In this document: positions 54,386-63,769 of the stretch, piece after piece
Numbering within the stretch: the stretch's first letter is position 1
How the letters are laid out: every line of letters begins with the position of its first letter
The notes under the pieces: model-generated
What the model saw: only the letters and a program-made list of their open reading frames with translations
Told to the model about the DNA's origin: nothing
The model's database searches: none
Translations under genes and position numbers: made by a program
DNA from: Sodalis glossinidius str. 'morsitans'
GTDB lineage: Bacteria > Pseudomonadota > Gammaproteobacteria > Enterobacterales > Enterobacteriaceae
NCBI RefSeq assembly: GCF_000010085.1
Contig: NC_007712.1
Span: forward strand, 682,001 to 746,000
Reading direction: 5' to 3'
DNA length: 64,000 nt

Positions 54386-55316
54386 TCCACGCGGATTTTG
54401 CGCCGGCGTAGACCGGGCAATCAGTATCGTGGAGCGCGCGCTGGAAATTTACGGTGCGCCCATCTATGTGCGCCATGAAGTCGTGCATAACCGCTACGTC
54501 GTCGATACGCTGCGCCAGCGGGGCGCGATTTTTATTGAGCAAATCACGGAAGTACCTGATGGTTCAATCCTGATTTTCTCTGCCCACGGCGTTTCTCAGG
54601 CGGTACGGGCAGAGGCGCGCAGCCGCGATTTGACCGTGTTTGACGCCACCTGCCCGCTGGTGACCAAAGTGCATATGGAAGTGGCCCGCGCCAGCCGCAA
54701 AGGCACCGAGGCCATCCTCATTGGCCATACCGGTCATCCTGAAGTTGAAGGCACCATGGGGCAATACAATAACCCCGCCGGCGGCATGTATCTGGTTGAA
54801 TCACCTGAGGATGTTTGGCAGCTTGAGGTCAAAAACGTCGATAACCTGTGTTTTATGACGCAAACCACGCTGTCGGTGGATGATACTTCAGATGTCATCG
54901 ACGCGCTGCGCGCGCGGTTTCCCGCCATCATTGGACCGCGCAAGGACGATATTTGCTATGCCACCACCAACCGTCAGGAAGCGGTACGCAGTCTTGCCGC
55001 CGATGCCGATGTGGTGCTGGTCGTTGGTTCAAAAAACTCTTCCAACTCCAACCGGCTGTCGGAACTGGCCCAGCGGGTCGGCAAGCCGGCCTATCTGATT
55101 GACAGCGCCGGCGACATCCAGGAAAGCTGGCTCCAGGGGACGCAAACTATCGGCGTTACCGCCGGCGCGTCGGCGCCGGATATACTGGTACAGCAGGTGA
55201 TCGAACGCCTGCGCTTGTTGGGTGCCGAAGGGGCTAAAGAGCTCATCGGCCGGGAGGAGAATATCGTGTTCGAGGTACCGAAAGAGCTGCGCCTGGAAGT
55301 GAAAACGGTGGAATAA
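54366..55316 (+). CDS. ispH: 4-hydroxy-3-methylbut-2-enyl diphosphate reductase
   Basis: Last enzyme of the MEP isoprenoid pathway, Fe-S dependent. It has 316 residues, the same as E. coli; start ATG 54366 (RILLANPRGFCAGVDRAISI). The three cluster Cys lie in FCAGVDRA (12), DATCPLVTKVH (96) and DDICYATTNRQEAV (197). VVGSKNSSNSNRLSELA and TAGASAPDILVQQVI are conserved. End of the ribF-ispH operon. Intact. Confidence 0.98.
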   Translation: MRILLANPRGFCAGVDRAISIVERALEIYGAPIYVRHEVVHNRYVVDTLRQRGAIFIEQITEVPDGSILIFSAHGVSQAVRAEARSRDLTVFDATCPLVTKVHMEVARASRKGTEAILIGHTGHPEVEGTMGQYNNPAGGMYLVESPEDVWQLEVKNVDNLCFMTQTTLSVDDTSDVIDALRARFPAIIGPRKDDICYATTNRQEAVRSLAADADVVLVVGSKNSSNSNRLSELAQRVGKPAYLIDSAGDIQESWLQGTQTIGVTAGASAPDILVQQVIERLRLLGAEGAKELIGREENIVFEVPKELRLEVKTVE

Positions 55317-55427
55317 CACCCACCCTCGTCGCTCCTTTCTCCTTTACCCTGGTCGGCGGTGCAGACCGCTGGCGAGGCTTAATCGAACCGGAATCGATAC
55401 GTTGGCGCGCCGGGGGCAGTAAGTTGC

Positions 55428-56214
55428 TTACGCGCCGAGGTAATGTACAAGGGTCGTGCCGTCAGGACCGCCGAAAGCGCAGCAGCTGGGCTGTATGACC
55501 GGTAGCGGCACATGTTCTGCCAGCGTCAGCGTCCCCTGACGAATACGGTAGCGGCTCAGGCAACCGTGGCCGAAGCGGGCGGTAATCAGCTCCCCCTCGC
55601 GGCTGAGCGCCGAACCGTCAGGCGTCATATCATCGGCGGGGTGCCTGCGCATTTCCTGCGGCAGAATTCCCAGGCCGCTGGCCGAGAAGAACAATCGTTC
55701 CGCGCTATCAGCGAACTAGACGCGATCTTCATGCCAGGCGAGCTTGTTGGGAATGGTCATCGCGCCCTCCATCTTCACCGGCCGGGTATCGCCCGGGGAG
55801 AAACGATACCAGCCGCCGAGCGGCGCTGACTCGTTAACGTCCATGGTGCTGAACCACAGGAATCGGTCAGGAGCGATAGCGGCCTCGTTCGGTCGGGTAC
55901 CCTGCCGCGTCCAGCGGGTAGGGGCACAGAGTTGTCGGTTGCGCCTCATGATCGTCCCATTGATACAGCAGGATGCCCTGGTCGCTCACCAGTAGAAACT
56001 ATTCATGGCGCTCGTTCAATAGTGCGGCGCTGAACAAGGTTGCGAACGGACGCTGCTCGATGACATCCCTCGTCGGCCAATAGCGCAGCAGGCGCTGCTG
56101 CTCAATATTTACCCACAGCAGGGACGGGCTGTGATTGCACCAGACCGGGGATTCACCCAACTGAGCGCGGTAAGGGCCCACCGGACGCACTGGGCCGTTG
56201 AAAAACGTTTCCAT
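55428..56214 (-). pseudogene. SMP-30/gluconolactonase family pseudogene
   Basis: Remnant of a six-bladed SMP-30/regucalcin-type lactonase (about 290 residues in the family). It opens at 56214 with RAQLGESPVWCNHSPSLLWVNIE-like sequence (LGESPVW is typical). A stop at 55999-56001 interrupts. Later pieces, in changing frames, read PNEAAIAPDRFLWFSTMDV, GGWYRFSPGDTRPVKM and IPNKLAWHED, then GELITARFGHGCLSRYRI and CCAFGGPDGTTLVHYLGA. At least three lesions. No close E. coli gene at this position. Confidence 0.85.
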
Positions 56215-56472
56215 CCTGACCTCTTCTTCGTTTGCTTCCCGATAAGCCCTAAGTGTAGCGGTTTTGTTCCGGGGAAAAGCGCATCAACGTGGCTGAGGTG
56301 AATAATTATTCAAAGTGCGCGGCACCGTGCAAAAAAGTCGATTGCCAGCATTGTTGCTTATCAGCTGCGCGCCCTATCGCGAATTCATTATCGCAACGGA
56401 TTTTTGCTGGCGGCGATGCACGGGCGCGGTTAACCTGAGGATAAATGACAGGTCATAAGAGTGAGAAGGTTC

Positions 56473-57294
56473 ATGAGCAATACATCAATCCGCATTGCGG
56501 TAGCCGGCGCGGGCGGCCGGATGGGGCGCCAGCTTATTCAGGCTGTGGCGCAGTCGGAACAGGCGACGCTGGGCGCCGCGTTAACCCGTACCGATTCGGC
56601 ATTGTGCGGTGTAGACGCCGGTGAGCTGGCCGGTATCGGTGCCCTGGGTGTAGCGATAAGCGGCGAGCTGGCAGCGGTAAAAGACGACTTTGACATCCTT
56701 ATCGATTTCACCCGTCCCGACGCCAGCATGGCGTATCTGGCATTCTGCCGTCGGCATCATAAAGGTATCGTTATCGGCACGACCGGCTTCAGCGATGCCC
56801 AGAAAGAGGCCATCAGAGCTGAGGCGCAAGAGACGGGCGTTGTTTTCGCCGCCAACTTCAGCGTTGGCGTCAACCTGATGCTCAAGCTGCTGGAAAAGGC
56901 GGCGCAGGTGATGGGGGAGGAAGCCGATATTGAAATTATCGAGGCCCATCACCGCCACAAAGTGGATGCTCCCTCGGGCACCGCGCTGGCCATGGGCGAA
57001 GCGATAGCCGGCGCGCTCGGGCGCGATCTGGCCCGCTGCGCCGTGTACAGCCGTGAAGGGCACACCGGCGAACGTAAAGCTAAAAGTATCGGTTTCGCCA
57101 CGGTGCGGGCCGGTGACATTGTGGGTGAGCATACCGCGATGTTTGCCGAGATCGGCGAGCGTCTGGAGATTACCCATAAGGCTTCCAGCAGGATGACGTT
57201 TGCCAGCGGGGCAGTTCGTGCCGCCGTTTGGCTTTCTGGCCAGAAAAGGGGTTTTTTTGACATGGTAAATGTGCTTAATCTCGATAAAATTTAA
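56473..57294 (+). CDS. dapB: 4-hydroxy-tetrahydrodipicolinate reductase
   Basis: Second step of the lysine/diaminopimelate branch, NAD(P)H dependent. It has 273 residues as in E. coli, from the ATG at 56473; an in-frame GTG at 56461 would add four. Nucleotide loop IAVAGAGGRMGRQLIQ. Substrate-binding and catalytic region IIEAHHRHKVDAPSGTALAM. IGFATVRAGDIVGEHTAMFA is conserved. Intact. Confidence 0.97.
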   Translation: MSNTSIRIAVAGAGGRMGRQLIQAVAQSEQATLGAALTRTDSALCGVDAGELAGIGALGVAISGELAAVKDDFDILIDFTRPDASMAYLAFCRRHHKGIVIGTTGFSDAQKEAIRAEAQETGVVFAANFSVGVNLMLKLLEKAAQVMGEEADIEIIEAHHRHKVDAPSGTALAMGEAIAGALGRDLARCAVYSREGHTGERKAKSIGFATVRAGDIVGEHTAMFAEIGERLEITHKASSRMTFASGAVRAAVWLSGQKRGFFDMVNVLNLDKI

Positions 57295-57714
57295 CCCATT
57301 TTCCGGCAGTCATGCCAAAATTAACGACATATCGTGATGATTTTAATATAAAAAAAATACCGTCGGATGCAGTATTGTTTTTTTTCTGTGTTATTGGCGT
57401 TTTATATACTAATAGGCTAAAATGTAGCATTTGACGCTGATTTTTTTGCGGCGTATGGCGGTTTTTTCCGCTAAAGTACCTTTTTAAGCATTCCCTGCCG
57501 CGCTGGCGGCAATAAAATGGCGGGCAACCGTTTTCTCGGCCGGTTTTATTCTCTTTTTTAACCTGTTCATGCTGTCATTTCCCTAAAGTAGACGAAAGCA
57601 GATAAATATTCTTCCTTTTGGGTAGACAAAGTGCAGGGTCATCTTTAAAATGCGCCCAATTTGCCAAAATTCTACCTTACAGGTGATTTTTGCATTGATT
57701 CCCCCCATTTTTAA
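57295..57714. other. AT-rich control region upstream of carAB
   Basis: About 420 bases, no gene. In E. coli this region holds the pyrimidine-controlled P1 promoter with its PepA, PurR and IHF sites. The sequence here is AT-rich (for example around 57340-57450), but I cannot place those sites individually. Confidence 0.5.
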
Positions 57715-57753
57715 TGAATTAATATGCAAATATAATGACTGAATATTCCTTGG
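57714..57753 (+). promoter_or_regulatory. Tandem ARG boxes (ArgR operator) of carAB
   Basis: TGAATTAATATGCA at 57715-57728 and TGAATATTCC at 57740-57749 form two imperfect 18-bp ARG boxes spaced as in E. coli. They match the E. coli carAB P2 region almost base for base, just before the GGAGG of carA. This implies arginine repression. Confidence 0.82.
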
Positions 57754-57761
57754 AGGGTGTT

Positions 57762-58916
57762 TTGATAAAGTCAGCGCTGTTGGTTCTGGAAGACGGAACC
57801 CAATTCCACGGTCGGGCCATTGGTGCAGAGGGCACGGCGGTGGGGGAAGTGGTTTTCAATACGTCAATTACCGGTTATCAAGAAATCCTCACTGATCCTT
57901 CCTATTCCCGCCAAATCGTCACCCTTACTTATCCCCATATCGGCAATGCCGGCACTAATGAAGCAGACAATGAATCACCCCGCGTGCAGGCGCAGGCGCT
58001 GGTGATCCGCGATCTGCCGCTCATCGCCAGCAACTTTCGCGATACGCTGTCGCTGTCGGACTACCTGAAGCAGCAGAATATTGTCGGCATCGCCGATATA
58101 GATACCCGTAAGCTGACGCGTTTGCTGCGGGAGAAGGGAGCGCAAAACGGCTGTATTATTGCCGGCGATGCCCCGGACGCGCAGCTGGCGCTGCGTAAAG
58201 CCCGTGAATTTCCCGGTCTGAACGACATGGATTTGGCGAAAGAAGTGAGCACCACCGAACAGTACAGCTGGACCCAGGGCAGCTGGACCCTGGAAGGAGG
58301 CCTGCCCGCGCCGGCGACGGATCTGCCCTATCATGTGGTGGCCTACGACTACGGCATCAAGCGCAATATCATGCGCATGCTGGTAGATCGCGGCTGCCGA
58401 TTGACGGTGGTGCCGGCGCAGACTCCGGCCGAAACGGTGCTGGCGATGAATCCGGACGGCATCTTCCTGGCTAACGGTCCCGGCGACCCGGCGCCCTGCG
58501 ATTACGCGATCGCCGCGATTCAGACCTTCCTTACCACCGATATTCCGCTGTTAGGCATCTGTCTTGGCCACCAGCTGCTGGCGCTGGCCAGCGGCGCCAA
58601 AACCGTGAAGATGAAGTTCGGTCACCACGGCGGCAACCATCCGGTTAAAGATCTGGCGGCAGATCGGGTGATGATCACCGCCCAGAACCACGGTTTCGCG
58701 GTGGATGAGAAAACGCTGCCCGACACGCTCAGGGTGACGCATACCTCGCTGTTCGACAGCACGCTGCAGGGCCTGCACCGTACTGATAAACCGGCTTTCA
58801 GCTTCCAGGGGCATCCCGAGGCCAGCCCTGGCCCGCACGACGCCGCACCGCTGTTTGACCATTTTATCGAGCTCATCAACGCTTATCGCTCAAAGCCTAA
58901 TGTATCAGGAGCCTGA
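57762..58916 (+). CDS. carA: Carbamoyl-phosphate synthase small subunit
   Basis: Glutaminase subunit supplying ammonia to CarB for pyrimidine and arginine synthesis. It has 384 residues (E. coli 382). The start is a TTG at 57762 (IKSALLVLEDGTQFHGRAIG), after GGAGG; E. coli carA also uses a UUG start. The class I amidotransferase domain has the nucleophile Cys in LLGICLGHQLLALASG and the His/Glu pair in FQGHPEASPGPHD. carB begins 1 base after the stop. Intact. Confidence 0.97.
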   Translation: MIKSALLVLEDGTQFHGRAIGAEGTAVGEVVFNTSITGYQEILTDPSYSRQIVTLTYPHIGNAGTNEADNESPRVQAQALVIRDLPLIASNFRDTLSLSDYLKQQNIVGIADIDTRKLTRLLREKGAQNGCIIAGDAPDAQLALRKAREFPGLNDMDLAKEVSTTEQYSWTQGSWTLEGGLPAPATDLPYHVVAYDYGIKRNIMRMLVDRGCRLTVVPAQTPAETVLAMNPDGIFLANGPGDPAPCDYAIAAIQTFLTTDIPLLGICLGHQLLALASGAKTVKMKFGHHGGNHPVKDLAADRVMITAQNHGFAVDEKTLPDTLRVTHTSLFDSTLQGLHRTDKPAFSFQGHPEASPGPHDAAPLFDHFIELINAYRSKPNVSGA

Positions 58917-58917
58917 G

Positions 58918-61900
58918 ATGCCAAAACGTACCGATATAAAAAGTATCCTGATCCTCGGCGCTGGTCCTATCGTTATCGGCCAAGCCTGTGAGTTCGATTA
59001 CTCCGGCGCGCAAGCGTGCAAAGCCCTGCGCGAGGAAGGCTACCGCGTAGTGCTGGTGAATTCCAACCCCGCTACCATCATGACCGACCCTGACATGGCC
59101 GATGCCACTTATATCGAGCCAATCCACTGGGAAGTGGTGCGTAAAATCATTGAAAAGGAGCGGCCGGACGCGCTGCTGCCAACCATGGGCGGCCAGACGG
59201 CGCTCAACTGCGCGCTGGAGCTGGGGCGTGAAGGGGTGCTGAAAGAATTCGGCGTCGAGATGATCGGCGCTACCGCTGACGCGATCGATAAGGCGGAGGA
59301 TCGCCAGCGTTTCGATAAGGCGATGAAAAAAATTGGTCTGGAAACTGCTCGCTCCGGCATTGCCCATACCATGGACGAGGCTCTGGCGGTGGCGGCGGAT
59401 GTCGGTTTCCCCTGTATCATCCGCCCGTCGTTCACCATGGGCGGCACCGGCGGCGGCATTGCCTATAATCGCGAAGAGTTTGAAGAGATTTGCGAGTGCG
59501 GTCTGGATCTGTCACCTACCACCGAACTGCTGATCGATGAATCGCTTATCGGTTGGAAAGAGTACGAAATAGAGGTGGTGCGCGATAAAAAAGACAACTG
59601 CATTATCGTTTGTTCCATTGAAAACGTCGACCCGATGGGGATCCACACCGGCGACTCGATAACCGTCGCGCCGGCGCAGACCCTGACCGACAAAGAATAC
59701 CAAATCATGCGTAACGCCTCGATGGCGGTACTGCGTGAAATCGGCGTGGAAACCGGCGGCTCCAACGTCCAGTTCTCGGTCAATCCGAAAACCGGCCGGC
59801 TTATCATTATCGAGATGAACCCGCGCGTTTCCCGCTCCTCCGCTCTGGCGTCCAAGGCTACCGGCTTCCCTATCGCCAAGGTGGCCGCCAAGTTGGCGGT
59901 GGGTTATACCCTTGATGAGCTGATGAACGACATTACCGGCGGTCGCACGCCAGCCTCCTTCGAGCCGTCCATCGACTATGTGGTCACCAAAATCCCACGC
60001 TTCAACTTTGAGAAGTTCTCAGGCACCAACCACCGCCTGACCACGCAGATGAAATCGGTCGGCGAGGTCATGGCTATCGGCCGCACCCAGCAAGAGTCGT
60101 TACAAAAGGCGCTGCGCGGACTGGAAGTGGGCGCCAGTGGCTTCGATCCCAAGGTCAACCTTGATGATCCGGAAGCGTTGACCACCCTGCGGCGTGAGCT
60201 GAAGGACGCCGGCGGAGAGCGTATCTGGTATGTGGCCGACGCATTCCGCGCCGGCATGTCGGTGGATGGCGTATTCAACCTGACCAACATCGACCGCTGG
60301 TTCCTGGTGCAAATTGAGGAACTGGTCAAACTGGAAAACGACGTGGCTGAGCGCGGCGTCACCGCGCTCAGCACCAATTATTTGCGTCAGCTGAAACGCA
60401 AAGGCTTTGCCGATGCGCGTCTGGCCGCGCTGGTGGGCGTCGCGGAGGCGGAAATCCGCAAATTACGCGAAAGCTACGATTTGCATCCGGTGTACAAGCG
60501 GGTCGATACCTGCGCCGCCGAGTTTGTTACCGATACCGCCTACATGTACTCGACCTACGACGAAGAGTGTGAATCCCAGCCGCATCAGGATCGTGAAAAA
60601 ATCATGGTGCTTGGCGGTGGGCCGAACCGGATAGGGCAGGGCATCGAGTTTGACTACTGTTGTGTACACGCCTCGCTGGCGCTGCGGGAAGACGGTTACG
60701 AGACCATCATGGTCAACTGTAATCCCGAGACGGTCTCCACCGATTACGACACCTCCGATCGCCTCTATTTCGAGCCGGTGACCCTGGAAGACGTGCTGGA
60801 AATTGTACGTATCGAAAAGCCCAAGGGCGTCATTGTCCAGTACGGTGGTCAAACGCCGCTGAAGCTGGCCCACTCGCTGGAAGCCGCCGGCGTGCCGGTG
60901 ATAGGCACTAGCCCGGACTCTATCGACCGGGCGGAAGACCGGGAACGGTTCCAGCAGGCGGTCGAGCGTTTGGGGCTGAAACAGCCGGCCAATGCGACCG
61001 TCACCACCATCGATCTGGCGGTGGAGAAAGCCGCGACCATCGGTTATCCCCTGGTGGTCCGCCCCTCCTACGTTCTCGGAGGCCGGGCGATGGAAATCGT
61101 TTACGACGACACGGATCTGCTGCGCTACTTCCACAATGCGGTCAGTGTCTCTAACAACGCGCCCGTGCTGCTTGACCGGTTTTTGGACGATGCTGTGGAA
61201 GTGGACGTGGACGCGGTTTGCGACGGTGAAAACGTGCTGATAGGCGGCATTATGGAGCATATCGAGCAGGCCGGGGTACACTCCGGCGACTCGGCCTGTT
61301 CGCTGCCGGCCTATACGCTGAGCCGTGAGATTCAGGACGTCATGCGCCAGCAGGTGGAGAAGCTGGCGTTTGAACTGCAGGTCAGAGGCCTGATGAACGT
61401 GCAGTTCGCCGTGAAGGACAATGAGGTATACCTGATTGAGGTCAATCCGCGCGCCGCGCGCACGGTGCCGTTTGTGTCCAAGGCCACCGGCGTGGCCCTG
61501 GCGAAAGTTGCCGCCCGGGTGATGGTCGGCAAATCGTTGCAGCAGCAGGGTGTGACCCGCGAGGTTATCCCGCCCTACTACTCGGTGAAAGAAGTGGTGC
61601 TGCCGTTTAACAAATTCCCCGGCGTGGACCCGATCCTCGGCCCGGAAATGCGCTCCACCGGTGAAGTCATGGGCGTGGGACGGACGTTCGCCGAAGCGTT
61701 CGCCAAGGCGATGCTTGGCAGCCAGTCACGCATGAAGAAAAGCGGCCGCGCGCTGCTGTCAGTGCGCGAAGACGACAAAGACCGGGTAGTCGATTTGGCG
61801 GCCAAGCTGCTGAAACACGGTTTTGAGCTGGATGCGACCCACGGCACGGCGGTGATTCTGGGAGAGGCCGGAATTAATCCGCGTCTGGTCAATAAAGTTC

Positions 61901-62142
61901 ACGAGGGGCGGCCGCATATTCAGGACCGAATCAAAAACGGTGAATACAGCTATATCGTCAACACGACCGCCGGCCGCCAGGCCATTGAGGACTCCAAACT
62001 CATCCGGCGCAGCGCCCTGCAATATAAAGTGCATTATGACACGACCCTGAACGGCGGCTTCGCGACTGCGATGTCCCTTAACGCCGACGCCACCGCCCAG
62101 GTGATTTCGGTACAGGAAATGCACGCGCAAATCACGGAGTAA
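58918..62142 (+). CDS. carB: Carbamoyl-phosphate synthase large subunit
   Basis: Makes carbamoyl phosphate. It has 1074 residues (E. coli 1073). Two homologous ATP-grasp halves: the first opens with ILILGAGPIVIGQACEFDYSG and has IIRPSFTMGGTGGGIAYN and EMNPRVSRSSALASKATGFP; the second opens with VLGGGPNRIGQGIEFDYCC and has VRPSYVLGGRAMEIVYDD and EVNPRAARTVPFVSKATG. A C-terminal MGS-like allosteric domain (residues from about 935) completes it. Intact. Confidence 0.98.
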   Translation: MPKRTDIKSILILGAGPIVIGQACEFDYSGAQACKALREEGYRVVLVNSNPATIMTDPDMADATYIEPIHWEVVRKIIEKERPDALLPTMGGQTALNCALELGREGVLKEFGVEMIGATADAIDKAEDRQRFDKAMKKIGLETARSGIAHTMDEALAVAADVGFPCIIRPSFTMGGTGGGIAYNREEFEEICECGLDLSPTTELLIDESLIGWKEYEIEVVRDKKDNCIIVCSIENVDPMGIHTGDSITVAPAQTLTDKEYQIMRNASMAVLREIGVETGGSNVQFSVNPKTGRLIIIEMNPRVSRSSALASKATGFPIAKVAAKLAVGYTLDELMNDITGGRTPASFEPSIDYVVTKIPRFNFEKFSGTNHRLTTQMKSVGEVMAIGRTQQESLQKALRGLEVGASGFDPKVNLDDPEALTTLRRELKDAGGERIWYVADAFRAGMSVDGVFNLTNIDRWFLVQIEELVKLENDVAERGVTALSTNYLRQLKRKGFADARLAALVGVAEAEIRKLRESYDLHPVYKRVDTCAAEFVTDTAYMYSTYDEECESQPHQDREKIMVLGGGPNRIGQGIEFDYCCVHASLALREDGYETIMVNCNPETVSTDYDTSDRLYFEPVTLEDVLEIVRIEKPKGVIVQYGGQTPLKLAHSLEAAGVPVIGTSPDSIDRAEDRERFQQAVERLGLKQPANATVTTIDLAVEKAATIGYPLVVRPSYVLGGRAMEIVYDDTDLLRYFHNAVSVSNNAPVLLDRFLDDAVEVDVDAVCDGENVLIGGIMEHIEQAGVHSGDSACSLPAYTLSREIQDVMRQQVEKLAFELQVRGLMNVQFAVKDNEVYLIEVNPRAARTVPFVSKATGVALAKVAARVMVGKSLQQQGVTREVIPPYYSVKEVVLPFNKFPGVDPILGPEMRSTGEVMGVGRTFAEAFAKAMLGSQSRMKKSGRALLSVREDDKDRVVDLAAKLLKHGFELDATHGTAVILGEAGINPRLVNKVHEGRPHIQDRIKNGEYSYIVNTTAGRQAIEDSKLIRRSALQYKVHYDTTLNGGFATAMSLNADATAQVISVQEMHAQITE

Positions 62143-62163
62143 AGTCACTCCTGGCAGTGCTGA

Positions 62164-62188
62164 AAAGGGTGCGAAAGCACCCTTTTTT
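62164..62188 (+). terminator. Rho-independent terminator of carAB
   Basis: AAGGGTGC-gaaa-GCACCCTT is a perfect 8-bp stem with a GNRA tetraloop, followed by TTTT. It lies 21 bases after the carB stop. Confidence 0.95.
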
Positions 62189-62342
62189 ATGGCTGTTTCG
62201 CTCCGGTTTAACCGATTTCATTCTGCCGGCGCGGTGCTTTTAAGCGCTTTCTGAAATTTGTCACGCCTTACAATGGCAGCTATCGACGCCCCGGATCTCT
62301 TTCCGTATAGTGTCAGCAATTTTGTTGCCTGTAAGGTCTTTT

Positions 62343-62828
62343 ATGATTATTAGCCTGATTGCCGCTCTGGCGGTAGATCGTGTGATTGGGATGGAAAATA
62401 CCATGCCTTGGCACCTTTCCGCCGATCTGGCTTGGTTCAAGCGTAACACGCTTAATAAACCGGTCATCATGGGGCGTAGAACGTTTGAGTCCATCGGCAA
62501 GCCGCTGCCGGGAAGACAGAATATCGTGTTAAGCAGCCATCCCGGCGATAACGACGCCGTGACCTGGGTGACGACGCCGGCGCAGGCGCTGGCGGCGGCG
62601 GGTGAGGTGGTTGAGGTGATGGTGATCGGCGGCGGTAAGGTCTACGAGACGTTTCTGCCCCAGGCCGGGCGGCTCTATCTGACCCATATCGACGCTGAAG
62701 TGGACGGTGACACCTGGTTTCCCGACTATGAACCGGATGAATGGCGCTCTACCTTCAGCGCATTTCATGACGCTGACGAGAAGAATACCCACAGCTACTG
62801 CTTTGAAATCCTGGATCGACGCGTTTGA
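62343..62828 (+). CDS. folA: Dihydrofolate reductase
   Basis: Reduces dihydrofolate to tetrahydrofolate with NADPH. It has 161 residues (E. coli 159). Start ATG 62343 (IISLIAALAVDRVIGMENTM). Met20-loop region MPWHLSADLAWFKRNT with the catalytic Asp; NADPH-binding VIMGRRTFESIGKPLPGRQN and VMVIGGGKVYETFLP; substrate side LTHIDAEVDGDTWFPDYEP. The protein is intact. E. coli has kefC upstream, absent here. Confidence 0.97.
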   Translation: MIISLIAALAVDRVIGMENTMPWHLSADLAWFKRNTLNKPVIMGRRTFESIGKPLPGRQNIVLSSHPGDNDAVTWVTTPAQALAAAGEVVEVMVIGGGKVYETFLPQAGRLYLTHIDAEVDGDTWFPDYEPDEWRSTFSAFHDADEKNTHSYCFEILDRRV

Positions 62829-62918
62829 TGCCAGACCCTCCCGGGGCGCCCCCGCGCTGGATTCGGAACACCGCCGAACCGTCAGGCCGTTAAACCGCCA
62901 GATTAAGGGGCGTGGACC

Positions 62919-63767
62919 TCAGGCGCTGATGGGATTTTCGACGCTGGTTTCGTTTTGACGGTTCGAGGGTACGCGGGTAAACGCCTTGTCTTCCCAACGC
63001 AGCAGGGTCAATTCGCCGCCCCAACAGCAGCCGGTGTCAAGCCCGTAGATGTGCGCCGGCGTTCCCTGGCCCATCAGCGAGGCCCAATGACCGAAAACAA
63101 TGCTATAGCGCTCAGACACTGGCCCCGGTAGCGCGAACCACGGCCGCAGCGGCGTCGACGCTTTTTCCGGAGTATCCTTGCAGTTCATTTCCAGCTGACC
63201 GTTGGGGAAGCAGTAGCGCATGCGGGTAAAGACATTGGTACTGAACCGCAGGCGCGCCAGACCGCTTAGCTCAGGGCTCCAGTTGTTAGGCATATCGCCG
63301 TACATGGCGTCGAGGAACAGCGGATAGCTGTCGCTCTTCAGTACCGCTTCCACCTCACGGGCGCACTGGCGCGCCGTGGCGAGGTCCCACTGCGGCGTAA
63401 TGCCGGCGTGAGCCATGACCAATTTTTTCTCTTCATCCACCTGTAGCACCGGCTGACGGCGGAGCCAGTTGATTAATTCATCAGCGTCCGGCGCTTCCAG
63501 CAGCGGCGTGATGCGATCTTTCGGCTTATTGCGGCTGATGCCGGCATACACCGCCAAAAGATGGAGATCGTGATTGCCCAGCACCAACTGTACGCTGTCG
63601 CCCAGACTGCGCACCAGACGCAATACCTCTAGCGAACCGGTCCCGCGCGCGACCAGATCGCCGGTCAGCCACAGCGTATCCACCGCTGGATCGAACCGGA
63701 CCTGCGCCAATATGATTTTCAGCTCATCGTAGCAGCCGTGAATATCACCAATTAAATAAGTCGACAT
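62919..63767 (-). CDS. apaH: Bis(5'-nucleosyl)-tetraphosphatase, symmetrical
   Basis: Hydrolyses Ap4A to two ADP; in E. coli it also removes Np4 caps from RNA. It has 282 residues (E. coli 280). Metallophosphoesterase motifs: YLIGDIHGCYDEL, WLTGDLVARGTGSLEVL, LVLGNHDLHLL. LVMAHAGITPQWDL and FGHWASLMGQGTP with LDTGCCWGGELTLLRW are also kept. Its start is 3 bases after the apaG stop, so they are cotranscribed. Intact. Confidence 0.97.
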   Translation of the reverse strand: MSTYLIGDIHGCYDELKIILAQVRFDPAVDTLWLTGDLVARGTGSLEVLRLVRSLGDSVQLVLGNHDLHLLAVYAGISRNKPKDRITPLLEAPDADELINWLRRQPVLQVDEEKKLVMAHAGITPQWDLATARQCAREVEAVLKSDSYPLFLDAMYGDMPNNWSPELSGLARLRFSTNVFTRMRYCFPNGQLEMNCKDTPEKASTPLRPWFALPGPVSERYSIVFGHWASLMGQGTPAHIYGLDTGCCWGGELTLLRWEDKAFTRVPSNRQNETSVENPISA

Positions 63768-63769
63768 AG

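Noticed and set aside
55317..55427. Small frames between ispH and the SMP-30 remnant
   Set aside because: Too short, with no start signal and no similarity.
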